Assembly: GCF_006175995.1 (NCBI RefSeq)
Contig: NZ_VDMB01000004.1
Location: forward strand, 62,001-126,000
Reading direction: 5' to 3'
DNA length: 64,000 bases
From: Desulfobotulus mexicanus
GTDB lineage: Bacteria > Desulfobacterota > Desulfobacteria > Desulfobacterales > ASO4-4
Of this stretch, positions 27,651 to 35,326 are shown one piece after another (the stretch's first letter is position 1; each line of letters begins with the position of its first letter). A model generated the notes under the pieces. The model ran no database searches. It saw nothing but the letters and a program-made list of their open reading frames with translations, and was not told the origin of the DNA. Both the position numbers and the translations under genes were made by a program.

Positions 27651-28193
27651 TTAATGCGACATGTCTTTTAGAAACTGAATCATTGACTGTTGAAAAGAAA
27701 CCCGTTTTTCTTCCCTGGGGATTTGTTTTGCTACCATATTAACAAGTTCCGGTGCACGATCCATAGGAAAGCTGTTCCATGATTCATTCATGAGTTCAAT
27801 CTCATCCTCAATAATCACTGAAGCAATGGGACCAATGGCAATGGATAGATTTTCTTCCAGAAAATCCATAAAAATTGAGGAACCTGTATCTTTTTCGTCT
27901 TTAGTGAGCTCTATAACTTCTGAATCCAGAAGACGTTGAGCCACACTAAGGGAAATATCTGTAGAGATACCCGCTTGAGAAGCAATATCTGAAAGATTAC
28001 GTTTACCATCGATTAGTGAAAAAACCTTGAGCATATCCCGATCCATGGAAATCTCACGGTTATAACCGTCATCTTTCTGCCTGAAAATGATTGTAGCAGG
28101 GTTCCCTGAAAAGGTCATTTTCTCTGTTCTGGACCCCCGCCACAGTAATCCTTGTTTTTGATGATCCGGTGGATTTCCTGAAAAGGTTGCCAT
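27651..28193 (-). CDS. winged-helix-like cluster A protein of unknown function
   Basis: 180 residues. A central winged-helix-like segment (about 48-98, RDMLKVFSLIDGKRNLSDIASQAGISTDISLSVAQRLL read in parts) is followed by a helical C-terminal region (LSIAIGPIASVIIEDEIE..., REEKRVSFQQSM) like a small domain found at the C-terminus of some deltaproteobacterial signalling proteins (DUF8082-like; by memory of the pattern only). The first 33 residues contain a near-repeat, TFSGNPPD and TFSGNPAT, also visible in the DNA. SD GAGGG supports the ATG at 28193; an internal ATG at 28118 begins the second repeat. Confidence 0.55.
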   Translation of the reverse strand: MATFSGNPPDHQKQGLLWRGSRTEKMTFSGNPATIIFRQKDDGYNREISMDRDMLKVFSLIDGKRNLSDIASQAGISTDISLSVAQRLLDSEVIELTKDEKDTGSSIFMDFLEENLSIAIGPIASVIIEDEIELMNESWNSFPMDRAPELVNMVAKQIPREEKRVSFQQSMIQFLKDMSH

Positions 28194-28296
28194 GCTTATC
28201 CCTCATTTTAAAGCGTCATTTATTCTCACTGCACATTTTTACTTTTTTCAACATCTTTTGTTTTCTCGAATATTTTCTTTAAAATAGTATTATGGC

Positions 28297-28962
28297 TTAT
28301 TTGGACTGAATACTGCGAATCTCTTCCATCAGCTCATTGCGCAGCACTGCAAACTCTTTGCGGACAATCTCACGTATAAAGACAACAAGCTCTGTGTTTT
28401 TATTTGAAGATTTTTTACTGGCGGCCGCTGATTTACCCGTAATCTGTTTACGGAAAACCTGAAACCGCTCATAGGTCTGGCTGAAATAAATATTTTTTTC
28501 CTTGTCAGACAAGCTATCCTGCATGTCCACAAGAAGACCAAGACCTGCCTGTATTTCCTGAAGTATTTTCAATGTATCCTGATGGGCATGAACCTTGTGG
28601 CGCTTCAGATAAAGACCAATGGATTCCAACATTTTTGTAAAATTGAAAAAAAAAGCATCTTTTTTATTTGTAGTCTGAAGGCGTTGAATTTCAGTCAGAT
28701 ATTTTGATATAACACTGTCATCAATTTCCCATTCCATAGAAAGCAAAAGAGCATTGAGCCCCCTAAGGGTCTCTCCTCCCGGCTGCTGTGACTCTGTTGC
28801 TTTAAAATCATTGGGTTTGGAGCTTTGCTTTTTGTCTCCCTTAGCAAAAGGCTTTTCATCTGCTTGTATTTTAGGTTCTTCAACGTCAAGACTGTCCTCA
28901 TCAAAGAGATCTTCAAGACGTTGGTCCAATGCCATTGAAAGGGCATCCTTTTTATCCGTCAC
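28297..28962 (-). CDS. cluster A protein of unknown function, partner of the GTPase by position
   Basis: 221 residues. An acidic disordered N-terminus (1-65) is followed by helices (GETLRGLNALLLSMEWEIDD, SKYLTEIQRLQTT), and a Lys/Ser-rich linker before a last helix (TELVVFIREIVRKEF). No family is recognised. The GTG start begins right after the GTPase stop and has SD GGAGG, so translation of the two is coupled; a role as GTPase effector is inference from this only. Confidence 0.6.
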   Translation of the reverse strand: MTDKKDALSMALDQRLEDLFDEDSLDVEEPKIQADEKPFAKGDKKQSSKPNDFKATESQQPGGETLRGLNALLLSMEWEIDDSVISKYLTEIQRLQTTNKKDAFFFNFTKMLESIGLYLKRHKVHAHQDTLKILQEIQAGLGLLVDMQDSLSDKEKNIYFSQTYERFQVFRKQITGKSAAASKKSSNKNTELVVFIREIVRKEFAVLRNELMEEIRSIQSK

Positions 28963-29574
28963 TTATTTTTCCTCCAGCTTCTTTTTGAGGGATCCAATCG
29001 TGAGGGAGATAATCTTTTTCATGGTCAGGGCAACATTGTCTCCGGTGATGGCGCTGGCTTCCAGATAAGGGGCATTCAGCTTTGCATTTAAATCATGCTG
29101 CATGGTCTCCAGAGGAAGAAGAGCAATATTGTGTGCTGCAAGATCCCTTTTATTATATTGAAATACGAGGGGAATACGGGATAAATCTTTATTAAAAGAA
29201 CGAAGATTTTCTTCAAGGTTCTGTAGAGAACGGATATTCATTTCACGTCTGAGTCCCATAGAATCTGCTACAAAAACAATACCATCTACTCCCCTTAGCA
29301 CAAGCTTACGGGTTGCATTATATTTCACCTGTCCAGGAACGGTATAAAACTGAATTTTTATATCATAACCATTGATACTGCCGATATCGAGTGGAAGAAA
29401 GTCAAAAAAGAGAGTTCGGTCACCATAGGTTTTTACAGTTACCATCTCTGCCTTGATACGGGATTTGAATTTTTGATTAATATATTCAAGGTTGGTTGTT
29501 TTTCCACCTCGTCCAGGTCCGTAATAAACTATTTTTACCTGAACTTCTTTTTTTTTGGGATTAATCAGCGCCAA
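28963..29574 (-). CDS. MglA-like Ras-family GTPase (cluster A)
   Basis: 203 residues. P-loop GPGRGGKT (20-27), switch-region TYGDRTLFFDFLPL, IQFYTVPGQVKYNATRKLVLRGVDGIVFVADS, and the NKRDL nucleotide-specificity motif all match MglA, the prokaryotic small GTPase that sets cell polarity and controls type IV pili and gliding in Myxococcus. The start is a TTG with SD GGAGG 6 nt upstream. The roadblock protein just upstream is the expected GTPase-activating partner. What it polarises here is unknown; the ATPase gene in the same run is a candidate effector. Confidence 0.9.
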   Translation of the reverse strand: MALINPKKKEVQVKIVYYGPGRGGKTTNLEYINQKFKSRIKAEMVTVKTYGDRTLFFDFLPLDIGSINGYDIKIQFYTVPGQVKYNATRKLVLRGVDGIVFVADSMGLRREMNIRSLQNLEENLRSFNKDLSRIPLVFQYNKRDLAAHNIALLPLETMQHDLNAKLNAPYLEASAITGDNVALTMKKIISLTIGSLKKKLEEK

Positions 29575-29592
29575 AGCAAGCCTCCGATTTTT

Positions 29593-29988
29593 TTATCCGA
29601 AGAGAGATTCGATTTTTCTTACAGCCTCACTGACTTTCAAACGAAGAAAACCCAGGGAAACTTCCTTTCCAAAAATCGATAGTAAAAGAAGGTCATCGGT
29701 TACTTTACTGAAGTGGATACTATCATTCTCACCTTTATGAAAAAGAAGGGAAAACTCCTGTTCTCCAATGAGGTTTGCCATCGCACTGACAGCACCGAAA
29801 TTACCCGCTGCCAGGGCAGCAAGGGAGTAAACATCGTGATGGGTATTACCATTATCAAGATTGATAATAACATTGCCTGCAAGATCAAGAAGAATAACGC
29901 TGATAACGCCAAGCTCGATCAATTCTTCTTCCAGAACTTTTTCTATGTTTTCAATTTGCTGCCTGTCTAAATCCAGAGTAAACTCCAT
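29593..29988 (-). CDS. roadblock/LC7 protein, MglB-like
   Basis: 131 residues of roadblock/LC7 fold: helix LDRQQIENIEKVLEEELIEL, strand VISVILLDLAGNVIINLDNG, central helix SLAALAAGNFGAVSAMANLIGE and strands DSIHFSKVTDDLLLLSIFG. Dimers of such proteins act as GTPase-activating or scaffolding partners of MglA. It is the first gene of cluster A and lies 18 bp before the GTPase gene. SD AAGGGA. Confidence 0.85.
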   Translation of the reverse strand: MEFTLDLDRQQIENIEKVLEEELIELGVISVILLDLAGNVIINLDNGNTHHDVYSLAALAAGNFGAVSAMANLIGEQEFSLLFHKGENDSIHFSKVTDDLLLLSIFGKEVSLGFLRLKVSEAVRKIESLFG

Positions 29989-30086
29989 AGTCCCTTCCTC
30001 AAAAGATTCTTTGGGTAATTAAGTAACAATGCACACTCTGAAAAAATATTACTCAGATTTTGTTTCTGAACTAATATAATGATATT

Positions 30087-30216
30087 CCTGCCATGCTAAA
30101 ATTTCTTACACAGGTGAATCAGTGTTCTTACTCTTGCTCTCTGAATCCAGCAGTTCCAGGAAAACATTATTTTAAACAGTTAGAAACCGGGCATTGGAAG
30201 CCATCCGATGCTTTTT
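30087..30216 (+). ncRNA. candidate small RNA (TATAAT box to terminator)
   Basis: A perfect -10 box TATAAT (30075-30080) lacks a clear -35 but is followed about 110 nt later by a convincing terminator: GCATTGGA (30191-30198), loop AGCCA, TCCGATGC (30204-30211), then TTTTT (30212-30216). No plus-strand gene lies upstream to use this terminator. The start coordinate is a guess from the -10. Confidence 0.3.
30191..30216 (+). terminator. orphan Rho-independent terminator
   Basis: Eight-base-pair stem with one G-T pair, five-nucleotide loop and five T. It lies 200 bp beyond the divergent roadblock start and has no plus-strand gene ahead of it. Confidence 0.6.
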
Positions 30217-30390
30217 AATTCAAAAAACACTTAAATTTTATGCACCTAATTAAGAATGCAGAAGCACTTATTAAAAGTATATATCCTAAAAATTCTTTAC
30301 TGGCAAACCCTAAGTTCAGGACATTGTTATTGTTGCATGACTAAAGTTTATTGGATAGAACATCTTTATGGATTTTAAATTCTGGTTTCC

Positions 30391-30419
30391 TTGACAAGGT
30401 CTTTGGGCAACCGTATTTA
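30391..30419 (+). promoter_or_regulatory. sigma-70-type promoter of the binding-protein gene
   Basis: Perfect TTGACA (30391-30396), 17-bp spacer, TATTTA (30414-30419). The expected transcription start is about 30 bp before the ATG at 30458. Confidence 0.5.
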
Positions 30420-30457
30420 TTGAAGTTAAAAATTAAATTAAACTAAAACAAGGTAAA

Positions 30458-31675
30458 ATGGTGACGGCAATGGTACTTAAAAAAATTTATGGTTCGGAAA
30501 AAAAATATTTTTCAGTTCTTCTGTACTTTTTAGCATTTTTCATCATATCAGCCCCCGCATGGTCAGAAGAAAAAAAATCTCTTCTTAGCTTAGGGGTAAG
30601 CCTTCCCCTGACAGGCCAGGATAGTACACAGGCTGTCAAATGGCTTCATGGCATGGAAGCTGCAATTTCAGTCGTTAATCATGAAGGTGGAATCCACCAG
30701 AAACAATTACGCATTATTACAATTGATGATGGTGGAGACGCAGTTGTTCGCCATAACAACCTTATTCAACTGACAGAAAATGAAGATATTTTCGGCCTCA
30801 TAGCCGCCTTCGGTTATAATGGAACAAAAGATACACTGCGTATAGCCGAAAAAAATTCAACACTTTTTTTTGGCTCCAATACAAGCATGAAATCCTCTGG
30901 TCCCCATGTCAAATCTAATATCTTCACCTTAAGACCCGATGCAGATCTGGAAATGGATCTGCTTGTTAGTCGTTTTATCCAGGATACGGGTAAGAGGCGT
31001 ATTTCTGTTGTATACATTGAAAATGAAAAAGGGATTGAATATATAAACGGGGTACGCAAAGCACTGGAAAAAAGACAGCAGGAACTGCTGCTTGCTGTCC
31101 CTGTTTCAATGGAAAACCCAAAAATAACATCTGCCATCGACAATATTTTGGTCAGCAGCCCTGATGCCATAATCATTGCAGCGGATCTTAATATAACAAA
31201 TGATTTTATAAAAGAAATCAGACAAAACCGCAGTGATATCAATCTTATTGCTGTCGGCCACACAGATCCCCTTGAGCTGTCAGAAAAACTCATGAACACA
31301 GGGTTGGGTGTTGTTATCAGCCAGGCCGTACCCTTTCCTTTTTACAGAAGAATCCCTATTGTAAACGCCTATGCTGCCGCTGTAGAAGCCTTCAAAGATC
31401 AGGACTCTTCAATTGAAATGACCTTCCCAGGCTTTGAAGCCTACTTGAATTTACAGGCCTTTATCTATATTCTAAAACAAAGCCCTTCTTTAGATAAAGC
31501 ATCCTTTATATATACGGCGCAACAACAGTTTGAAACTGATCTGGGCGGTTTTCGTTTTTCATTTTCTAAAAATAGTCATACTGGTTCCAATCAGATTTTT
31601 CTGACACAAATTGCTCCTGGTGGCTTTGTAACCCCTATCCGAAATTTCTCTGAGGTCTATGAATATCATCCCTGA
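30458..31675 (+). CDS. periplasmic ligand-binding protein, branched-chain-amino-acid (LivK) type
   Basis: 405 residues with a signal peptide ending near ISAPAWSEE (about 36). The mature part is a two-lobe type I periplasmic binding protein: SLGVSLPLTGQDS, HGMEAAISVVNHEGGIHQKQLRII, FGLIAAFGYNGTKDTLRIAEK and the second-lobe RRISVVYIENEKGIEYINGVRKALEKR. The typical job is ligand capture for an ABC importer, but no permease or ATPase genes are adjacent, so it could be a sensor-type binding protein. SD AAGGT. Monocistronic between its own promoter and a terminator. Confidence 0.85.
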   Translation: MVTAMVLKKIYGSEKKYFSVLLYFLAFFIISAPAWSEEKKSLLSLGVSLPLTGQDSTQAVKWLHGMEAAISVVNHEGGIHQKQLRIITIDDGGDAVVRHNNLIQLTENEDIFGLIAAFGYNGTKDTLRIAEKNSTLFFGSNTSMKSSGPHVKSNIFTLRPDADLEMDLLVSRFIQDTGKRRISVVYIENEKGIEYINGVRKALEKRQQELLLAVPVSMENPKITSAIDNILVSSPDAIIIAADLNITNDFIKEIRQNRSDINLIAVGHTDPLELSEKLMNTGLGVVISQAVPFPFYRRIPIVNAYAAAVEAFKDQDSSIEMTFPGFEAYLNLQAFIYILKQSPSLDKASFIYTAQQQFETDLGGFRFSFSKNSHTGSNQIFLTQIAPGGFVTPIRNFSEVYEYHP

Positions 31676-31795
31676 TTCAAGCTTCAAATTCAGTTTCGAT
31701 TTTACCTTGCTGCGGTATAACCAACTTAAAAACCTACTTGCATGAATCGTATTTAATCGTTTTCAGAATACAAATAAAATTTAAAAATAATTTAA

Positions 31796-31826
31796 CGAAA
31801 ACAGGGGCTTTAAGCCCCTGTTTTTT
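31796..31826. terminator. bidirectional Rho-independent terminator
   Basis: ACAGGGGCTT (31801-31810) and AAGCCCCTGT (31812-31821) form a GC-rich stem with a minimal loop, flanked by A on the left and six T on the right. It serves the plus-strand binding-protein gene and, less strongly, the minus-strand pseudocaspase gene that converge here. Confidence 0.8.
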
Positions 31827-31848
31827 GACAAAGATAAAAATATAAGCT

Positions 31849-33924
31849 TTACGGTCTGATCACAAGCCTGAAACCAATATTGGCATAAGCTGCTGAGGGA
31901 GGCATACTGTAACGATTGGCAACACGGATAGAATCCATATCCGTATCCCATCCCCCTCCACGAAGAATACGTCTTTCTCCGGAATCAGGACCGGATGGGT
32001 TCTGAATAGGAATATTGTTTTCCAGATATTTTCCATACCAGTCCCTGCACCATTCCCACATGTTACCATGCATGTCCAGCAATCCCCAGGCATTGGGTTT
32101 CAGTGAGCCTGCGGCCATTGGTTTTTGACGAAAAACACCAACAGCACAACCTGCCCGAAAAGAATTTGCCGCAAAATTGGCCTGATCGTCGGAAAGACAA
32201 TTTCCATATGCATAGGTAGCGCTGCTTCCCGCCCTTGCTGCATACTCCCATTCTGCTTCTGTGGGGAGGTCGTAATACAGCCCTTCTTTTTCACGAAGCC
32301 ATACTATGTAGTTTTGAACATCATTATAAGATACTGCACTGACAGGAAGTTCATCTGATATTTTATACCCGGGATTCTGCCAATTATAATGACGGTCCTG
32401 AACCCATCGAAAACCTCTCTCCAGGGCATAGGCACCAGCACTGGTTTCAGCCTCACTTTTATATCCTGTATCCTCAACAAAACTTTTCCATTGCCCCACA
32501 GTCACTTCATGGACCTGCATCATAAAAGGTTTTGTTATTTCAACTAAAATCTTTTTTTCATCTGTATTTCTACGAACTTCATTTTCAGGGCTTCCCATTT
32601 CAAAAACTCCGGCTTCTATTGCAAGAAAACGCATAGCCAAGCTGTTTTCATAGGATGACTTAAGCTTTAAATCAATTTTTTCCTGGGTTATTTCACCCGC
32701 TTTAATATGAAGATCATGAATGGCAGACTGGTAAAGGGGAGCTTCTATACGAAGACTGTAATTTCCCGGGGCCAGTGCCATGCCCGGGCTATAGGATAAT
32801 TTTTGATCCTCAAACTGGATGGACGCATTTTCCGGAAAAACCTGCAACATAAGACGTCCATTTTCAGGTCTTCGGATAGCAAGGATAAGGTCAAGCCCCC
32901 TTTCTTCACCAGGTAAAAGTCGAAATTCTTCAGAAAAATTTTCATATCCGGCAGCCCTTGCTTCCACCCTATACCTTCCTGCTTCCAGAGCAAGTCCCTG
33001 TAAGGGTGCTATGCCCTGCTCCTGCCCGTTGATCCGGATGATTGTCCCATCAGCATTGGAAGCTATGCTAAGCTGTGCTTTTGACTCTGCTTTCACAAGA
33101 ACAGGTTCCGGGATGCTTTTTTCTTTAACAGGAAGTGTAAATACAAAATCACCGGAAAAATCTTTTCCTGTCTTCAAGCTCCGGTATTCAAAAGTAGCAC
33201 TGCTTTCCTGTGTCTTTGAAAGAACTTCTGAAAACAACTGAACGCCGGTCCACTCCTTACCCATAGAAGATAAACTCTGCATTAGTGCAGATACCAGTAA
33301 GCCATTTTTAATCCCGGGCTCTGGGGGATCTGTCTCGTTTCCTTTTTTATAGAGAACAGCGTGGGAAAAGCCCTGCTGGTTTTCAGAACTTTTTTGAATA
33401 GCTTTTTCTTTGACAGGAAAACCGCTGGCCGCATCCGGAAAAGGGGCATCAGAAATCAAAAGCAGCCTTCTTGCTTCTGTATTACGCAGAATTTTCTGAA
33501 TACTGCGAACTTCAAGGTAGCTTTGCAAATCACCTTTGATAGCATCAGATCCCAGCCACCATCCATAACCATAAAGAGTTTCCACCTCAGCTGCCCCGGA
33601 AAAGTATATAAGCAGAGTATCGTCCGAACCCGCACTTGCACTCAGATTTTGGATGGCCTTTAGGATGGCCGCCCTGTCCGCTGCCTTGCCAGAAAGCAAG
33701 GTGACCTGAAAATCCATATTTGATTTCAGAAATCCGGCAAGTACCCTTGCATCCTCAGCAGCTGTTGCAGGAAAAGGTATGGTTTTATCCTGATATGCAT
33801 CTATCCCTATGAACAGAGCTTTGTTCTGTCCAGCAGCTGCAGCAATACCATGGTTAACCATCCATAAGCATAAAAATATCAGTATGCCTGAAATGATGGA
33901 ACTGTAACTTGGCTTTGATTTCAT
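31849..33924 (-). CDS. secreted pseudocaspase - PEGA repeats - FGE-sulfatase-fold protein
   Basis: 691 residues. A signal peptide (about 1-31) is followed by a caspase/peptidase C14-like domain (34-265), two PEGA-type beta domains (about 280-430) and a formylglycine-generating-enzyme-like domain (about 440-691: FEMGSPENE, PTEAEWEYAARAG, LLDMHGNMWEWCRDWYG, RRILRGGGWD, NIGFRLV). Both caspase catalytic residues are gone: the His of FSGHG is Ala (FSGAA, A111) and the Cys of DACFS is Pro (DAPFP, P161). The FGE-like part lacks the paired active-site cysteines. So it is probably a periplasmic binding or scaffold protein. It ends the surface-protein run 37.1 to 31.8 kb. Confidence 0.85.
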   Translation of the reverse strand: MKSKPSYSSIISGILIFLCLWMVNHGIAAAAGQNKALFIGIDAYQDKTIPFPATAAEDARVLAGFLKSNMDFQVTLLSGKAADRAAILKAIQNLSASAGSDDTLLIYFSGAAEVETLYGYGWWLGSDAIKGDLQSYLEVRSIQKILRNTEARRLLLISDAPFPDAASGFPVKEKAIQKSSENQQGFSHAVLYKKGNETDPPEPGIKNGLLVSALMQSLSSMGKEWTGVQLFSEVLSKTQESSATFEYRSLKTGKDFSGDFVFTLPVKEKSIPEPVLVKAESKAQLSIASNADGTIIRINGQEQGIAPLQGLALEAGRYRVEARAAGYENFSEEFRLLPGEERGLDLILAIRRPENGRLMLQVFPENASIQFEDQKLSYSPGMALAPGNYSLRIEAPLYQSAIHDLHIKAGEITQEKIDLKLKSSYENSLAMRFLAIEAGVFEMGSPENEVRRNTDEKKILVEITKPFMMQVHEVTVGQWKSFVEDTGYKSEAETSAGAYALERGFRWVQDRHYNWQNPGYKISDELPVSAVSYNDVQNYIVWLREKEGLYYDLPTEAEWEYAARAGSSATYAYGNCLSDDQANFAANSFRAGCAVGVFRQKPMAAGSLKPNAWGLLDMHGNMWEWCRDWYGKYLENNIPIQNPSGPDSGERRILRGGGWDTDMDSIRVANRYSMPPSAAYANIGFRLVIRP

Positions 33925-34059
33925 TTTTTCCTCACATTTTTTCCCGGAAGCTTATCAGGTAATCATACAGGTTCCGGTACAGCGGTCATGGTAAAACGAA
34001 AAAGGAAGATTTAAAGGTAAATTTCATTTTTTTCCCCTTCTCAAATTTAAAAGACCTTC

Positions 34060-35232
34060 CTATTCCGCTGTAAAGTGGGGATTAGCATCCATAACAGACC
34101 GGTTTTCCCCCCCGGTTATGATGGAATTTTTTCCACCGGCTCTGTTTTTACGTCCACCCACAGTTGCAGAAAAATCACCTTCTGCACGATTTCCTTCACC
34201 GCCAATGGCAGAAGATGCCCTCCCGGAAACAATATTATCTGTTCCTGAAACCGCAGCACCATAGGAGCCTGTTACCTTATGTCCTCTTCCGGAAATAAGG
34301 TTCCCATAAGATGTGCAGGTATGACCTTCTCCAAGGACTAGGTTATGGGAACCTGAAACTTTTGCAGGATCTGTGTAACCTATTATCAGATTGCCATTGC
34401 CATTGTTTGATGCCGTTTGACCTTCTCCATTTGTGAGAACAAGATTAATACCCTGAAACTCAATATTCTGCCCCTTTCTCTGAACACCCTCAAGGATACG
34501 GGTCAGACGTGCCACCTGAGCTTCCAGAGCAGCTATCCGCTGCTGCAACTGGGCATTTTCTCCATCAGGCATTGCAATTCCTCCAATAAGCAGAGGTTTT
34601 ACAAGGGTAATATCTGCTTTGGCTTCAAGGGCTGCCTGAAGCTCGGAGTGGCGAACCAGGGAGGGATCTATGCGCTCTACGGGAATGATACCCTGAATAT
34701 CAGCTATATTGTGGGTATGATTTTTATCTGCCTTTTCGGACAGCATCTGGTTCCATCTTCTCTGGGTAAAAACAGGGACGCAGTCAGAAACACCCATTTC
34801 TCTAAAATACCCACATATTTCAGCATCATCTATGCGTTCATAATCTGCTATTTTCTCAGGTCCTACAAAAAAAAGATAAGGAAAATTTCTCGGCATTTCA
34901 AGGCTTGTGTCGCTTCGCTCAAAAAGGACCATGGCAATGGCAGGAGTATTAGGAAGAATCGTAGCCATATATGAAACAGCAACATATTTATCACTGAGGT
35001 CATACAACTCACGGATACCTTCCATGCGAACATTTCTGTTACGTCTGGCCTGACGCTGTACAATCTGCTCATTGGCCTGATTTAGAACCTGAGCTGCGTC
35101 CTCTGTATTTTTAAGCTGAAGGCGCATGGCTGTTTCTTTTTCTGTCATCACATTGGCTGCCAGAGCAGGCAGGTTGCAAAGTGTCCATGACAGCAATATA
35201 AAACCTGCAATTTTAAAAAAGGCCCTGTTCAT
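34060..35232 (-). CDS. secreted coiled-coil protein with YadA-head-like repeats
   Basis: 390 residues with a signal peptide (about 1-25). The middle has a tail-fibre-like turn DKNHTHNIADIQGIIP (about 176-191), a coiled coil (QLQQRIAALEAQVARLTRIL, about 228-247), then about 110 residues of short repeats of YadA/haemagglutinin head type (SGSHNLVLGEG, YGNLISGRG, YGAAVSGTD, SSAIGGEGN, SATVGGRKN, SIITGGENR). Such repeats form trimeric beta-roll heads. There is no C-terminal YadA membrane anchor, so export or attachment differs from classical trimeric autotransporters. It lies between a porin and the pseudocaspase gene. Confidence 0.75.
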   Translation of the reverse strand: MNRAFFKIAGFILLSWTLCNLPALAANVMTEKETAMRLQLKNTEDAAQVLNQANEQIVQRQARRNRNVRMEGIRELYDLSDKYVAVSYMATILPNTPAIAMVLFERSDTSLEMPRNFPYLFFVGPEKIADYERIDDAEICGYFREMGVSDCVPVFTQRRWNQMLSEKADKNHTHNIADIQGIIPVERIDPSLVRHSELQAALEAKADITLVKPLLIGGIAMPDGENAQLQQRIAALEAQVARLTRILEGVQRKGQNIEFQGINLVLTNGEGQTASNNGNGNLIIGYTDPAKVSGSHNLVLGEGHTCTSYGNLISGRGHKVTGSYGAAVSGTDNIVSGRASSAIGGEGNRAEGDFSATVGGRKNRAGGKNSIITGGENRSVMDANPHFTAE

Positions 35233-35326
35233 CTTCCCTCCCCCTTATAAAAATAAGTCATGCCCTGCTTACTTTAATAGAAAGCAGAGCACAACAGATC
35301 CTGCATGAACACAAAATAACAAAGGA

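Larger units (their letters stand above)
29989..30457. other. AT-rich intergenic region between cluster A and the binding-protein gene
   Basis: About 470 bp between divergent genes. It contains an orphan plus-strand terminator with an upstream TATAAT (candidate small RNA) and a promoter for the downstream gene, listed separately. No open frame with an SD is seen. The cluster A promoter should also be here on the minus strand but I cannot pick it with confidence. Confidence 0.6.

Noticed and set aside
31849-33924. Active caspase-type protease of a defence system
   Set aside because: Catalytic His and Cys are both replaced and the chain carries a signal peptide, so neither protease activity nor a cytosolic defence role is supported.
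34060-35232. Prophage tail-fibre gene
   Set aside because: The HTH-type fibre turn is present, but the protein has a signal peptide and all neighbours are exported cellular proteins, with no phage structural or integrase genes.
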